DNA of 64,000 nucleotides from Streptomyces iconiensis (GTDB taxonomy: Bacteria; Actinomycetota; Actinomycetes; Streptomycetales; Streptomycetaceae), in contig NZ_JANCPR020000041.1 of NCBI RefSeq assembly GCF_028657195.3, positions 19,648 through 83,647 on the forward strand. The letters are read 5' to 3'. A model generated the notes under the pieces. It was not told where the DNA came from and did not search any database. It was given only the letters and a program-made list of their open reading frames with translations. Shown here in pieces: positions 1 through 7,913 of this stretch (position 1 is its first letter; the number at the start of each line of letters is the position of its first letter). The position numbers were made by a program, and so were the translations under genes.

Positions 1-117
1 GCCCGCGTGAGAGGAGACGGCGTCGAGCGACTCGCGCCACTCGGTTGTCTCCTGCGGGTCACGGTCCGGGAGCTGGTCGAGCTCGCTCGGATGCGGCGGG
101 CGTACGGGATCGGGCAT
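1..117 (-). CDS. aceE: pyruvate dehydrogenase E1 (homodimeric type), N-terminus only
   Basis: This is the first 39 codons of a minus-strand gene that runs off the left edge. The translation begins MPDPVRPPHPSELDQLPDRD and continues to TTEWRESLDAV. The SELDQLPDRDP..T.EW..SLDAV pattern is the typical amino terminus of actinobacterial AceE, the thiamine-diphosphate E1 that decarboxylates pyruvate. A GGAAGG ribosome-binding site lies about 7 bases before the ATG. The E2 and E3 genes of the same complex lie just beyond the gntR gene, so the locus makes most of the pyruvate/2-oxoglutarate dehydrogenase machinery. The catalytic domains lie outside the window, so the call rests on the N-terminal signature and the context. 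Confidence 0.85.
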   Translation of the reverse strand, partial: MPDPVRPPHPSELDQLPDRDPQETTEWRESLDAVSSHAG

Positions 118-212
118 GGTTGCCACCTTCCGGACGGGCGGGGGGTTGCGCGGGGTGAAGCCAGGGGGTTGGGGACCCTGACGGGGCAGGACAGGGGGCT
201 CCCAACGACGAG

Positions 213-242
213 ACCTTACGCCTCTGATCGATGATCGATCAA
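213..242 (-). promoter_or_regulatory. candidate aceE promoter
   Basis: On the minus strand TTGATC (237-242) is followed 18 bases later by TAAGGT (213-218). This fits a vegetative -35/-10 pair and would start transcription near 205, leaving a leader of about 90 bases before aceE. This is inferred from consensus only. Confidence 0.4.
225..241. promoter_or_regulatory. 17-bp palindrome over the aceE -35 element
   Basis: TGATCGAT-G-ATCGATCA is a perfect inverted repeat with 8-bp arms around base 233. It overlaps the proposed -35 hexamer, the position expected for a repressor site. The protein that binds it is unknown; the adjacent GntR regulator is one candidate. Confidence 0.4.
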
Positions 243-271
243 AGGGTTCCCGGGTAAAAAAGACCCGCCCA

Positions 272-314
272 CCGAAATTGGCATTCCGTGCCCCGAAATC
301 GGGCACTCTGTGCC
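272..314. promoter_or_regulatory. tandem operator-like repeats upstream of aceE
   Basis: Two 13-bp inverted repeats, GGCATTCCGTGCC (280-292) and GGCACTCTGTGCC (302-314), lie exactly 22 bp apart, so they face the same side of the helix. Each is preceded by CCGAAAT, making a tandem direct repeat of 21 and 22 bp. A third copy, GGCACCCAGTGCC, lies in the promoter of the neighbouring gntR gene. The pair sits about 65-110 bp upstream of the proposed aceE start. The rest of the 118-555 gap holds purine-rich low-complexity DNA and no gene I can support. Confidence 0.55.
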
Positions 315-555
315 ACCCCGGCGCGGGGTCGTCCTGGGGGGCGGGCGGGCCGCGGGCGGGCCTCATCACGCGGTAAGGGCGGGCCCCGTCGGGCGGCAGG
401 AGCGGCCCTGTCATGCGACGGGGCCGGGCCCCGGCGGGGGGCCGGCGTGGGGGGCCCGCACGAGGGGCCCGCACGGGGAGGGAGGAGGAAGCAGGAGGGA
501 GGAGGGAGCAGGGAGGCAGGGCAGGAAGCCAGGCGCCCTCCCGCGGTCGCGAACC

Positions 556-1182
556 TTAGCGTGGTGCGGGGGCGCACCCCAGCACGTGCGACTTGACCAG
601 CGAAGCTATATCCGGATCACGGCGCTCGATCGCGTCGAGCACCGCCTCGTGCTCCTCCGCGTACGACTGCTGGACCGTGCCCAGCCAGCGGATCGACAGC
701 GCGGTCCACACCTCGATCCCGAGCCCTTCCCACGTGTGCAGCAGCACGCTGTTGCCCGAGGCGCGCACCAGCTCACGGTGGAAGGCCACCGTGTGCCGCA
801 CCTGCGCCTCGCCGTCCCCGAGCCGGTCGGCCTCGTACAGCGCCTCCACGTGCGGGCGCAGCGCCGAGACGTCGCCCGCCAGTCGGGGGCACGCCAACTC
901 GACGGCGATCTGCTCCAGTCCCGCCCGTACGGGATAGATCTCGTCCAGGTCGGCGGCCGACAACTCCCGTACCCGCACGCCCTTGTTCTGCGCCGAGTCG
1001 ATCAACCGCAGCGCCTCCAGCTCCCGCAGCGCCTCCCGCACCGGCGTCTGGCTGACCTCCAGCTCCACCGCGATCCGCCGCTCCACGATCCGTTCCCCCG
1101 GCTTCCAGCGCCCGCTGACGATCCCCTCCACGATGTGCTCGCGGATCTGCTCGCGCAGAGACTGGACGACGGGCGGAGTCAT
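556..1182 (-). CDS. GntR-family (FadR/FCD subfamily) transcriptional regulator
   Basis: A 208-residue regulator. Residues 1-75 form a GntR winged helix, with the typical VSQTPVREALRELEALRLI recognition segment, and residues about 80-200 form an all-helical FCD effector domain with conserved His positions (AFHREL, EEHEAVLDAI). FCD domains often bind small organic acids. The ATG has a good GAGGAG site 7 bases upstream. It lies between aceE and the E2 gene on the same strand, so control of pyruvate dehydrogenase genes is a reasonable inference. A GGCA-N5-TGCC palindrome in its own promoter matches the two copies in front of aceE. The ligand cannot be told from sequence. Confidence 0.85.
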   Translation of the reverse strand: MTPPVVQSLREQIREHIVEGIVSGRWKPGERIVERRIAVELEVSQTPVREALRELEALRLIDSAQNKGVRVRELSAADLDEIYPVRAGLEQIAVELACPRLAGDVSALRPHVEALYEADRLGDGEAQVRHTVAFHRELVRASGNSVLLHTWEGLGIEVWTALSIRWLGTVQQSYAEEHEAVLDAIERRDPDIASLVKSHVLGCAPAPR

Positions 1183-1235
1183 GAGGGTGCTCCTCAGCGG
1201 AGAAGGTGGGGCTCCTAGACGATACGACCTACCCC

Positions 1236-1248
1236 GGCACCCAGTGCC
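1236..1248. promoter_or_regulatory. third GGCA-N5-TGCC palindrome, gntR promoter
   Basis: GGCACCCAGTGCC lies about 54 bp upstream of the gntR start. A possible -10 (TATCGT, minus strand, 1219-1224) would put the -35 region inside the palindrome, as expected for autorepression. Confidence 0.45.
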
Positions 1249-1492
1249 ACTCCGGACGGTGAGGGATCTGTCACCGCAACCACGCTGCCCCCACGCTCGT
1301 CACCGGCGCCGGTGGCGGTGACGGTGACGGCCCGGGGGGTGTTTACCTGCGCGGCCCACCTGGAACGTCACCGCAGGTCCCCGTCGGCCGGCCGCCTCCT
1401 GCGAGAGCTGCGGACGACCTGAAGCCGCCGCCCACACGCGCCTCCCGGCCCCGCACGAGACGGTGCCCCGCCGGCGGGAAGGCCACACGCAC

Positions 1493-1529
1493 CGGTGCCC
1501 CGCCCGGCGGGAGGCCGGGCGGGGCACCG
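1493..1529 (-). terminator. strong hairpin terminator after the E2 gene
   Basis: A perfect 16-bp GC-rich stem (1493-1508 with 1514-1529) closed by the loop GGGAG lies about 40 bases past the E2 stop codon. There is no long T run, as is usual in Streptomyces. The rest of the 1183-1571 gap shows only the gntR promoter region. Confidence 0.75.
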
Positions 1530-1571
1530 TGGTCGTTCTCAGGGTTCGCTCTCAGGCGGACATGAGGGGGC

Positions 1572-3350
1572 TTAGAGCCCCAGTTCGCCCTCGAACTCGC
1601 CTGCTTCGAGGCGTGCCTTGACGTCGTTCAGGTAGCGCGCCGCGTCGGCGCCGTCCACGAGCTGGTGGTCGTAGGACAGCGTCAGGTAGACCATGTCGCG
1701 GATCGCGATGGTCTCACCCAGGTCGGGGTGGTTGATGACCATCGGGCGACGGACCGTCGCACCGATGCCCAGCTCGGCCACCTGCGGGTAGTTGACGATG
1801 ATCGTGTCGAAGAGCGCGCCCCTCGACCCGGTGTTGCTGATGGTGAAGGTGCCGCCGGACATGTCGTCCGGGCCCAGGCCGCCCTCGCGGACCTTCTTGG
1901 CCAGCTCGGAGGTCTTGCGGGCGATGCCCGCGAGGTTGAGGTTCCCGGCCTCCTTGATGACCGGGACCATCAGGCCCTTCTCCGAGTCCACCGCGATACC
2001 GACGTTCTCGACGTCGTGGTACGTGATGGTGCCGTCGTCGTTCAGCCGGGCGTTGACCGAGGGGTGCGCCTTGAGCGCCTCGGCTGCGGCCTGGACGAAG
2101 AACGGCATCGGGGAGAGCTTGACGCCCTCGCGTGCGGCGAAGGACTCCTTGGCGCGGGCCCTGAGCTTCATGACGCGGGTGACGTCGACCTCGACGACCG
2201 TGGAGAGCTGCGCCTGGCTGTGCAGCGCCTTCATCATGTTGTCCGCGATGACCTTGCGGATACGCGGCATCTTGACCGTCTGACCGCGCAGCGGCGACGG
2301 CGTGAGGGTGGGCGACTTCGGTGCCGAGGAGGCGGCAGGCGCGGAGGCCGGAGCCTGTGCCTTGGCTGCCTCGGCGGCGGCGATGACGTCCTGCTTGCGG
2401 ATACGGCCGCCGACGCCGGTGCCGGAGACGGACGCGAGGTTCACGCCCTGCTCGTTGGCGAGCTTGCGTACCAGCGGGGTGACGTACGCGCCGTCGCTCT
2501 CGGGCGCCTGGGCCGGAGCCTGGGCAGCGGGAGCAGCGGGAGCAGCGGGAGCAGCCGGAGCAGCGGGCGCCTGGGCCGCGGGTGCGGGCTGGGCCGGTGC
2601 GGGCTGTGCCGGGGCTGCCGGTGCGGGCTGCGCGGCGGCCGGCTCGGGCTGAGCCGGTGCCGCGGGGGCCTGCGGGGCTGCGCCCGCGACGCCGATGACG
2701 GCGAGCTTCGCGCCGACCTCGGCCGTCTCGTCCTCGCCGACCACGATCTCCAGCAGGGTGCCGGCGGCCGGTGCGGGGATCTCGGTGTCGACCTTGTCGG
2801 TGGACACCTCCAGCAGCGGCTCGTCCTCGGACACCTCGTCGCCGACCTGCTTCAGCCAGCGGGTGACGGTGCCCTCGGTGACGGACTCGCCGAGCGCGGG
2901 CAGTACCACCGAGGTGCCCTCGGCCGAACCGGCGGCGGGCGCCGGCGCTGCTGCGGGCTCGGGCTGTGCGGGGGCCGGCGCCGGCTGGGCCTGCGCGGGC
3001 TGCTGGGCCGGTGCGGGCTGCGCCTGCTGTGCGGGCGCGGCCTGCGGCTCAGGCGCGGGTGCGGCGGCGGGCGCGGGCTCGGCTGCGGGCGCCGCAGCGG
3101 CGGGGGCGCCGGAGCCGTCGTCGATGACGGCCAGCTCGGCGCCGACCTCCACCGTCTCGTCCTCGGCGACCTTGATGGAGGCCAGGGTGCCGGCGGCGGG
3201 TGCGGGGATCTCGGTGTCGACCTTGTCGGTGGACACCTCCAGCAGCGGCTCGTCGGCCTCGATGTGCTCACCCTCGGCCTTGAGCCAGCGGGTGACGGTG
3301 CCCTCGGTCACGCTCTCGCCGAGCGCCGGCAGGGTTACGGAAACCGCCAT
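1572..3350 (-). CDS. sucB: dihydrolipoamide acyltransferase (E2) with two lipoyl domains
   Basis: A 592-residue E2 of a 2-oxoacid dehydrogenase complex. Two near-identical lipoyl domains (about 1-80 and 145-220) each carry the lipoylation motif DKVDTEIPAPAAG. Long Ala/Pro linkers separate them, a peripheral subunit-binding domain follows (about 290-328, YVTPLVRKLA...GVGGRIRKQDV), and the rest is the catalytic domain with SYDHQLVDG (His and Asp of the HxxxDG motif). Databases usually call it SucB, but in actinobacteria this protein (DlaT in mycobacteria) serves pyruvate dehydrogenase and may be shared. An AAGGAG site precedes the ATG. It lies 60 bp after lpdA on the same strand, presumably in one operon. 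Confidence 0.93.
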   Translation of the reverse strand: MAVSVTLPALGESVTEGTVTRWLKAEGEHIEADEPLLEVSTDKVDTEIPAPAAGTLASIKVAEDETVEVGAELAVIDDGSGAPAAAAPAAEPAPAAAPAPEPQAAPAQQAQPAPAQQPAQAQPAPAPAQPEPAAAPAPAAGSAEGTSVVLPALGESVTEGTVTRWLKQVGDEVSEDEPLLEVSTDKVDTEIPAPAAGTLLEIVVGEDETAEVGAKLAVIGVAGAAPQAPAAPAQPEPAAAQPAPAAPAQPAPAQPAPAAQAPAAPAAPAAPAAPAAQAPAQAPESDGAYVTPLVRKLANEQGVNLASVSGTGVGGRIRKQDVIAAAEAAKAQAPASAPAASSAPKSPTLTPSPLRGQTVKMPRIRKVIADNMMKALHSQAQLSTVVEVDVTRVMKLRARAKESFAAREGVKLSPMPFFVQAAAEALKAHPSVNARLNDDGTITYHDVENVGIAVDSEKGLMVPVIKEAGNLNLAGIARKTSELAKKVREGGLGPDDMSGGTFTISNTGSRGALFDTIIVNYPQVAELGIGATVRRPMVINHPDLGETIAIRDMVYLTLSYDHQLVDGADAARYLNDVKARLEAGEFEGELGL

Positions 3351-3410
3351 GGTTTCAGGTGCTCCTTACGAAATATGCGGATTGGTCGCGCCCTGACTGG
3401 TACTCGGCGA

Positions 3411-4799
3411 TCAGTCGTGGGAGTGCAGGGGCTTCCCGGCCAGCGCGAGGTGCGCCTCGCCGAGTGCCTCGGTCTGCGTCGGGTGGGCGTGAATGAGCTG
3501 TGCCACCTCGGCGGGCAGCGCCTCCCAGTTGTAGATCAGCTGGGCCTCGCCCACCTGCTCACCCATGCGGTCACCGACCATGTGGACGCCGACCACGGCA
3601 CCGTCCCTGACCTGGACGAGCTTGACCTCGCCCGTGGTCCTGAGGATCTTGCTCCTGCCGTTGCCCGCGAGGTTGTACTTGAGTGTGACGACCGTGTCGG
3701 CGCCGTACCGCTCCTTGGCCTGCTCCTCGGTGAGGCCGACGGAGGCCACCTCGGGGTTGCAGTAGGTCACGCGCGGCACACCGGCGTAGTCGATCGGCAC
3801 CGGGTTGAGCCCTGCCAGCCGCTCGGCGACGAGGATGCCCTCGGCGAAGCCGACGTGCGCGAGCTGGAGCGTGGGGATGAGGTCACCCACGGCGGAGACG
3901 GTCGGCACGTTCGTACGGCAGTACTCGTCGGCCAGGACGAAGCCGCGGTCCATGGCGACCCCGGCCTCCTCGTAGCCCAGGCCCTGCGAGACGGGGCCGC
4001 GGCCGATGGCGACCAGCAGCACCTCGGCCTCGAACTCCTTGCCGTCGGCCAGCGTGACCTTGACGCCGTCCGCTGTGTACTCGGCCTTGTCGAAGAAGGT
4101 GCCGAGGTTGAACTTGATGCCGCGCTTGCGGAAGGCACGCTCCAGGAGCTTGGAGCTGTTCTCGTCCTCGACGGGGACGAGGTGCTTGAGGCCCTCGACG
4201 ACGGTGACATCGGTGCCGAAGGACTTCCACGCCGAGGCGAACTCGACGCCGATGACGCCGCCGCCCAGGATGATCGCGGACTTCGGCACGCGGTTCATCA
4301 CGAGCGCGTCGTCGGAGCTGATGATGCGCTCGTGGTCGATGGTCAGACCCGGCAGGGACTTCGGCACGGAGCCGGTCGCGAGCAGGATGTGGCGGCCTTC
4401 GTAGCGCTGGCCGTTCACGTCGACGGAGGTCGGCGACGAGAGGTAGCCGCTGCCCTCCACGTAGGTGACCTTGCGGGAGGCGATCAGACCCTGGAGACCC
4501 TTGTAGAGCCCGGAGATCACGCCGTCCTTGTACTTGTGCACGCCCGCCATGTCGATGCCCTCGAAGGAGGTCTTGACACCGAACTCGGCGCTCTCGCGGG
4601 ACTGGTCGGCCACCTCGCCCGCGTGCAGCAGCGCTTTGGTCGGGATGCAGCCCTTGTGCAGGCAGGTGCCACCGACCTTGTCCTTCTCGATCAGGGCGAC
4701 ATCCAGACCGAGCTGAGCGGCACGGAGTGCGGCGGCATAACCACCGCTACCGCCTCCGAGGATCACTAGGTCGAAAACGGTGCTGGCGTCGTTCGCCAC
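3411..4799 (-). CDS. lpdA: dihydrolipoamide dehydrogenase (E3)
   Basis: A 462-residue flavoprotein that reoxidises the E2 dihydrolipoyl group with NAD+. It has the N-terminal FAD fold (VILGGGSGGYAAALRAAQLG), the redox disulfide in GGTCLHKGC (Cys46 and Cys51), an NAD fold (ILGGGVIGVEFAS) and the C-terminal catalytic HAHPTQTEAL. I start it at the GTG giving VANDAST because a GGAGG site lies 7 bases upstream; an ATG six codons earlier would overlap that site. It is followed closely by the E2 gene. Confidence 0.95.
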   Translation of the reverse strand: MANDASTVFDLVILGGGSGGYAAALRAAQLGLDVALIEKDKVGGTCLHKGCIPTKALLHAGEVADQSRESAEFGVKTSFEGIDMAGVHKYKDGVISGLYKGLQGLIASRKVTYVEGSGYLSSPTSVDVNGQRYEGRHILLATGSVPKSLPGLTIDHERIISSDDALVMNRVPKSAIILGGGVIGVEFASAWKSFGTDVTVVEGLKHLVPVEDENSSKLLERAFRKRGIKFNLGTFFDKAEYTADGVKVTLADGKEFEAEVLLVAIGRGPVSQGLGYEEAGVAMDRGFVLADEYCRTNVPTVSAVGDLIPTLQLAHVGFAEGILVAERLAGLNPVPIDYAGVPRVTYCNPEVASVGLTEEQAKERYGADTVVTLKYNLAGNGRSKILRTTGEVKLVQVRDGAVVGVHMVGDRMGEQVGEAQLIYNWEALPAEVAQLIHAHPTQTEALGEAHLALAGKPLHSHD

Positions 4800-5015
4800 G
4801 TCACGTCCTCCATGCATGGGTACGCCGGGACCGGTCTCGTGTGACCGGGCGGCTTAGGTTCGGCCGCTTTCTTGCTTGCTCGGCCCTGTTGTCTGCGGAT
4901 CGGCTGTTGCCGAGCCGCGAGGGGGCCCTGTCCTGCCGGTCATCCATCTTCGCACTTGTTGACGGAAACCGGGACGCGGGCCCCCGCTACCTTGAAAGGG
5001 CGCCACCGAAAGTAC

Positions 5016-5044
5016 GGCCCCGTTCGCCAGGAGCGATCGGGGCC
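5016..5044 (-). terminator. hairpin terminator after pepA
   Basis: A 12-bp stem with one mismatch (5016-5027 with 5033-5044), loop CAGGA, lies 42 bases past the pepA stop codon. The 4800-5085 gap otherwise holds the lpdA leader. Confidence 0.6.
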
Positions 5045-5085
5045 GAACCGTGATCAGTGGTGCGCGTACGTGCGCGCGCGCTCCG

Positions 5086-6666
5086 TCAGCCGAGGTCCCC
5101 GGCAGCGGTGCGCTCCACGAGCCTGACCAGCGTGCGGACGGCCGAGCCCGTACCGCCCTTGGGCGTGTAGCCGAAGGGCGCGGACTCGTTGAACGCCGGG
5201 CCGGCGATGTCCAGGTGCGCCCAGGTCGTGCCCTTGGAGACGAACTCCTTCAGGAACAGGCCCGCCACCAGGCCGCCGCCCATCCGGTCGCCCATATTGG
5301 CGATGTCGGCGACGGTCGAGTCCATCCCCTTGAGCAGGTGGTCGGGGAGCGGCATCGGCCAGGAGCCCTCGCCCGCCTCCTCGGCCAGCTCGTGCAGCGA
5401 CGTACGGAACGCGTCGTCGTTCGCCATGATCCCGAACGTACGGTGGCCCAGCGCCAGCACCATCGCGCCGGTGAGGGTGGCCACGTCCACCAGCGCGTCC
5501 GGCTCCTCCTCGCAGGCGCGGGTGAGCGCGTCCGCGAGCACGAGGCGGCCTTCGGCGTCGGTGTTGAGGACCTCGACGGTCTTGCCGCTGTACATGGTCA
5601 GCACGTCGCCGGGGCGGGTGGCCGAGCCCGACGGCATGTTCTCGGCGAGCGCCAGCCAGCCGGTGACATTGGCCTTCAGGCCGAGGCGCGAGGCGGCGAC
5701 GACGGCGCCGAAGACGGCGGCTGCGCCGCTCATGTCGCTCTTCATCGTCTCGTTGTGGCCCGCGGGCTTGAGGGAGATGCCGCCGGAGTCGTAGGTGATG
5801 CCCTTGCCGACGAGCGCGACGGACTTCTTCGCCTTGGGGTGGGTGTAGCCGATACGGACCAGGCGCGGCGGCTGCGTCGAGCCGGTGCCGACGCCGATGA
5901 TGCCGCCGTAGCCGCCCTTGGCGAGCGCCTTCTCGTCCAGCACCTCGATGGTGAGGCCGTGCGTCTTGGCCGCTGTGCGGGCCTCGGTGGCGAAGATCTT
6001 CGGGTTCAGCGCGTTGGCGGGGGTGTTGATGAGGTCGCGGGCACGGTGCACCTCTTCGGCGATGATCTGCGCGCGGTCGGCCGCGGCCTTGTGCGCCTTG
6101 TCGCGCGGCTTGGCGCCGACGACGGCGATCTCGGCGAGCGGGGCGCTGCTGTCCTTGGTGGCCTTGGCAGCCTTGGCGGCGTTGCCGTCGCCCTTCTTGC
6201 CGTCCTCGTCGCTCGTGCCCCGGAACGCGGTGAAGGAGTACGCGCCGAGCAGGGCGCCCTCGCAGACGGCGGCGACCGCGTCGGCGTCCTCGACGGGCAG
6301 CGCGAAGGCGGCCTTCTTCGAACCGGCCAGCGCGCGGGCCGCGGCGCCGGCGGCGCGGCGCAGCGTCTCGGGCTCGTAGGACTCCTTCTTGTCGGGGGCC
6401 TCGCCGAGCCCGACGGCCACGACGACGGGGGACTTCACGCCTGTCGCGGGAGCCGGGAGCTTGGTGATCTCCCCCTCGCCGCCGCTCGCGCCGAGCGTCT
6501 CCAGCGTCGCGGCGAGCTTTCCGCCGAACGCCTTGTCCACGGCCTCGCCACCGGAGGCGACGACGACGGCGGCCTTGCCGGCGGGTCGGCCCTTGGCGAC
6601 GCCGACGACGACAGCGTCCGCGCGCAGCGTCGCCGCGGACGAGGTGCTGAGAGTCAGTGCAGACAC
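5086..6666 (-). CDS. pepA: leucyl aminopeptidase, M17 family
   Basis: A 526-residue cytosolic metallopeptidase that removes N-terminal residues from peptides. The C-terminal catalytic domain carries the M17 signature NTDAEGRLVLADAL, plus metal-binding KGITYDSGG and MKSDMSGAAAVFGA. The N-terminal half is the variable M17 domain and contains an Ala/Lys/Asp-rich stretch around residues 150-175. The start is GTG. It lies upstream of lpdA on the same strand, but a hairpin between them suggests separate transcripts. Confidence 0.93.
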   Translation of the reverse strand: MSALTLSTSSAATLRADAVVVGVAKGRPAGKAAVVVASGGEAVDKAFGGKLAATLETLGASGGEGEITKLPAPATGVKSPVVVAVGLGEAPDKKESYEPETLRRAAGAAARALAGSKKAAFALPVEDADAVAAVCEGALLGAYSFTAFRGTSDEDGKKGDGNAAKAAKATKDSSAPLAEIAVVGAKPRDKAHKAAADRAQIIAEEVHRARDLINTPANALNPKIFATEARTAAKTHGLTIEVLDEKALAKGGYGGIIGVGTGSTQPPRLVRIGYTHPKAKKSVALVGKGITYDSGGISLKPAGHNETMKSDMSGAAAVFGAVVAASRLGLKANVTGWLALAENMPSGSATRPGDVLTMYSGKTVEVLNTDAEGRLVLADALTRACEEEPDALVDVATLTGAMVLALGHRTFGIMANDDAFRTSLHELAEEAGEGSWPMPLPDHLLKGMDSTVADIANMGDRMGGGLVAGLFLKEFVSKGTTWAHLDIAGPAFNESAPFGYTPKGGTGSAVRTLVRLVERTAAGDLG

Positions 6667-6817
6667 GGTGGGAGGAACCTTCTTCCTTGATGTGCCGCGC
6701 GCGGGTGTACGCCTACGGCTTTGGACGCTTCGGGCATCGTATGCCCGTCTCCTTCACCGCCGGTGACCGGCGGTCTTCTCCCCGCCGCCCGCCCTTCTTC
6801 CCGCCGCGGCGGCGCGT

Positions 6818-6837
6818 GCCGGGCCTTGGTGCCCGGC
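6818..6837 (-). terminator. hairpin after cobS
   Basis: GCCGGGC and GCCCGGC pair across the loop CTTGGT, about 75 bases past the cobS stop. It is a modest 7-bp stem, so termination is only probable. Confidence 0.4.
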
Positions 6838-6913
6838 GGTGCGAACCGACCGTACTAGCAGGGCTGTTGGGCCGCCGCGCGTACGTGCAGGCGGCAGGCG
6901 GCGCTGGACCGGC

Positions 6914-7777
6914 TCAGAAGAAGGTCAGCACGACGAGTGCGCAGGTGGCCGCCACCTCGGCGAGCGCGCCGAACACGTCGCCCGTCACGCCGCCGAGCCG
7001 CCGCGAGCAGTGCGCGAGCAGCAGTTCGGCCGCGCACAGCCCCAGTGCGGCTCCGGCCGCGAACAGGACGAGCCCGGCCGACCCGGCCAACAGCCCGGCG
7101 CACGCGGCGAGAAGGACGGCGCACCCGGCGACGCCGTACGCCATGCGTGCCGGAACCGTCTCCGCGACGGCGGCCCCCAGCCCCTCGGGCCGCGCCGCCG
7201 GTACCCCCGAGCGGGAGGCGAGGGTCAGCGCCGTACGCCCCACCAGCGCGGACACCGCGAACGCGACGGCGCCGAACGCCCAGCCCCGCGCGTACAGTTC
7301 GGCGACGGCCGCCACCTGACCGAGCAGCAGGAGGACGAGCGTCACCACGCCGAAGGGCCCGATGTCGGACCGCTTCATGATGCGCTGCGCCTCCTCGGCC
7401 GGCTTGCCGCTGCCGAGCCCGTCGGCGACATCGGCGAGCCCGTCCAGGTGCAGCCCTCTGGTGAGCGCGGCCGGCGCGGCGACGGTCGCCACGGCAGCGA
7501 GCAGCGGTGCGGAGCCGAGCAGCAGCAGTACGGCGCCCAGCGCGGCGGCGGCGAGCCCCACGACCAGCCCGGCCAGGGGCGCGCACACCATGCCGAGCCG
7601 CGCCGCCTCGCGGTCCCAGCGCGGCACGCGTACGGGCAGCACGGTCAGCGTGCCGAAGGCGAACCGCAGCCCGTCGGCGAACGAGGCGGCGGCCGGTCCA
7701 GGTGGCGGCCCCTGGGGCGGCTCAGCGGGCGGCTCCGGTGGCGGGGGCGGCTGCCGCGGGGGAGGGGAGCTGTCCAT
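6914..7777 (-). CDS. cobS: adenosylcobinamide-GDP ribazoletransferase (cobalamin synthase)
   Basis: A 287-residue integral membrane enzyme that joins adenosylcobinamide-GDP and alpha-ribazole in the last steps of cobalamin synthesis. The family motifs are clear: RGLHLDGLADVADGLGSG and MKRSDIGPFGV, followed by several hydrophobic helices. Residues 1-30 form a Pro-rich extension absent from short family members. cobT and the cobU fusion lie further upstream on the same strand, separated by the lysyltransferase-like gene. Confidence 0.93.
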   Translation of the reverse strand: MDSSPPPRQPPPPPEPPAEPPQGPPPGPAAASFADGLRFAFGTLTVLPVRVPRWDREAARLGMVCAPLAGLVVGLAAAALGAVLLLLGSAPLLAAVATVAAPAALTRGLHLDGLADVADGLGSGKPAEEAQRIMKRSDIGPFGVVTLVLLLLGQVAAVAELYARGWAFGAVAFAVSALVGRTALTLASRSGVPAARPEGLGAAVAETVPARMAYGVAGCAVLLAACAGLLAGSAGLVLFAAGAALGLCAAELLLAHCSRRLGGVTGDVFGALAEVAATCALVVLTFF

Positions 7778-7913
7778 GGCGGAGCAGGCTACCCCCGGCG
7801 AAGAGGAACAGCACCAGGGCCACGGCGCCCCCCAGCGGCAGGCCGGCGGCCGGTACGGACAGCGCGAGCGGGGTACGGGCCGACGCCTCCCACCAGGGCA
7901 GTCCCGGGTACGG

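Noticed and set aside
239..596. Short frames on both strands in the aceE-gntR gap
   Set aside because: Pro/Arg/Gly-rich translations, no ribosome-binding site, and they run over the operator-like repeats and the end of gntR.
1665..4769. Long plus-strand frame opposite the E2 and lipoamide dehydrogenase genes
   Set aside because: It crosses two well-defined minus-strand genes and their gap and shows no recognisable fold.
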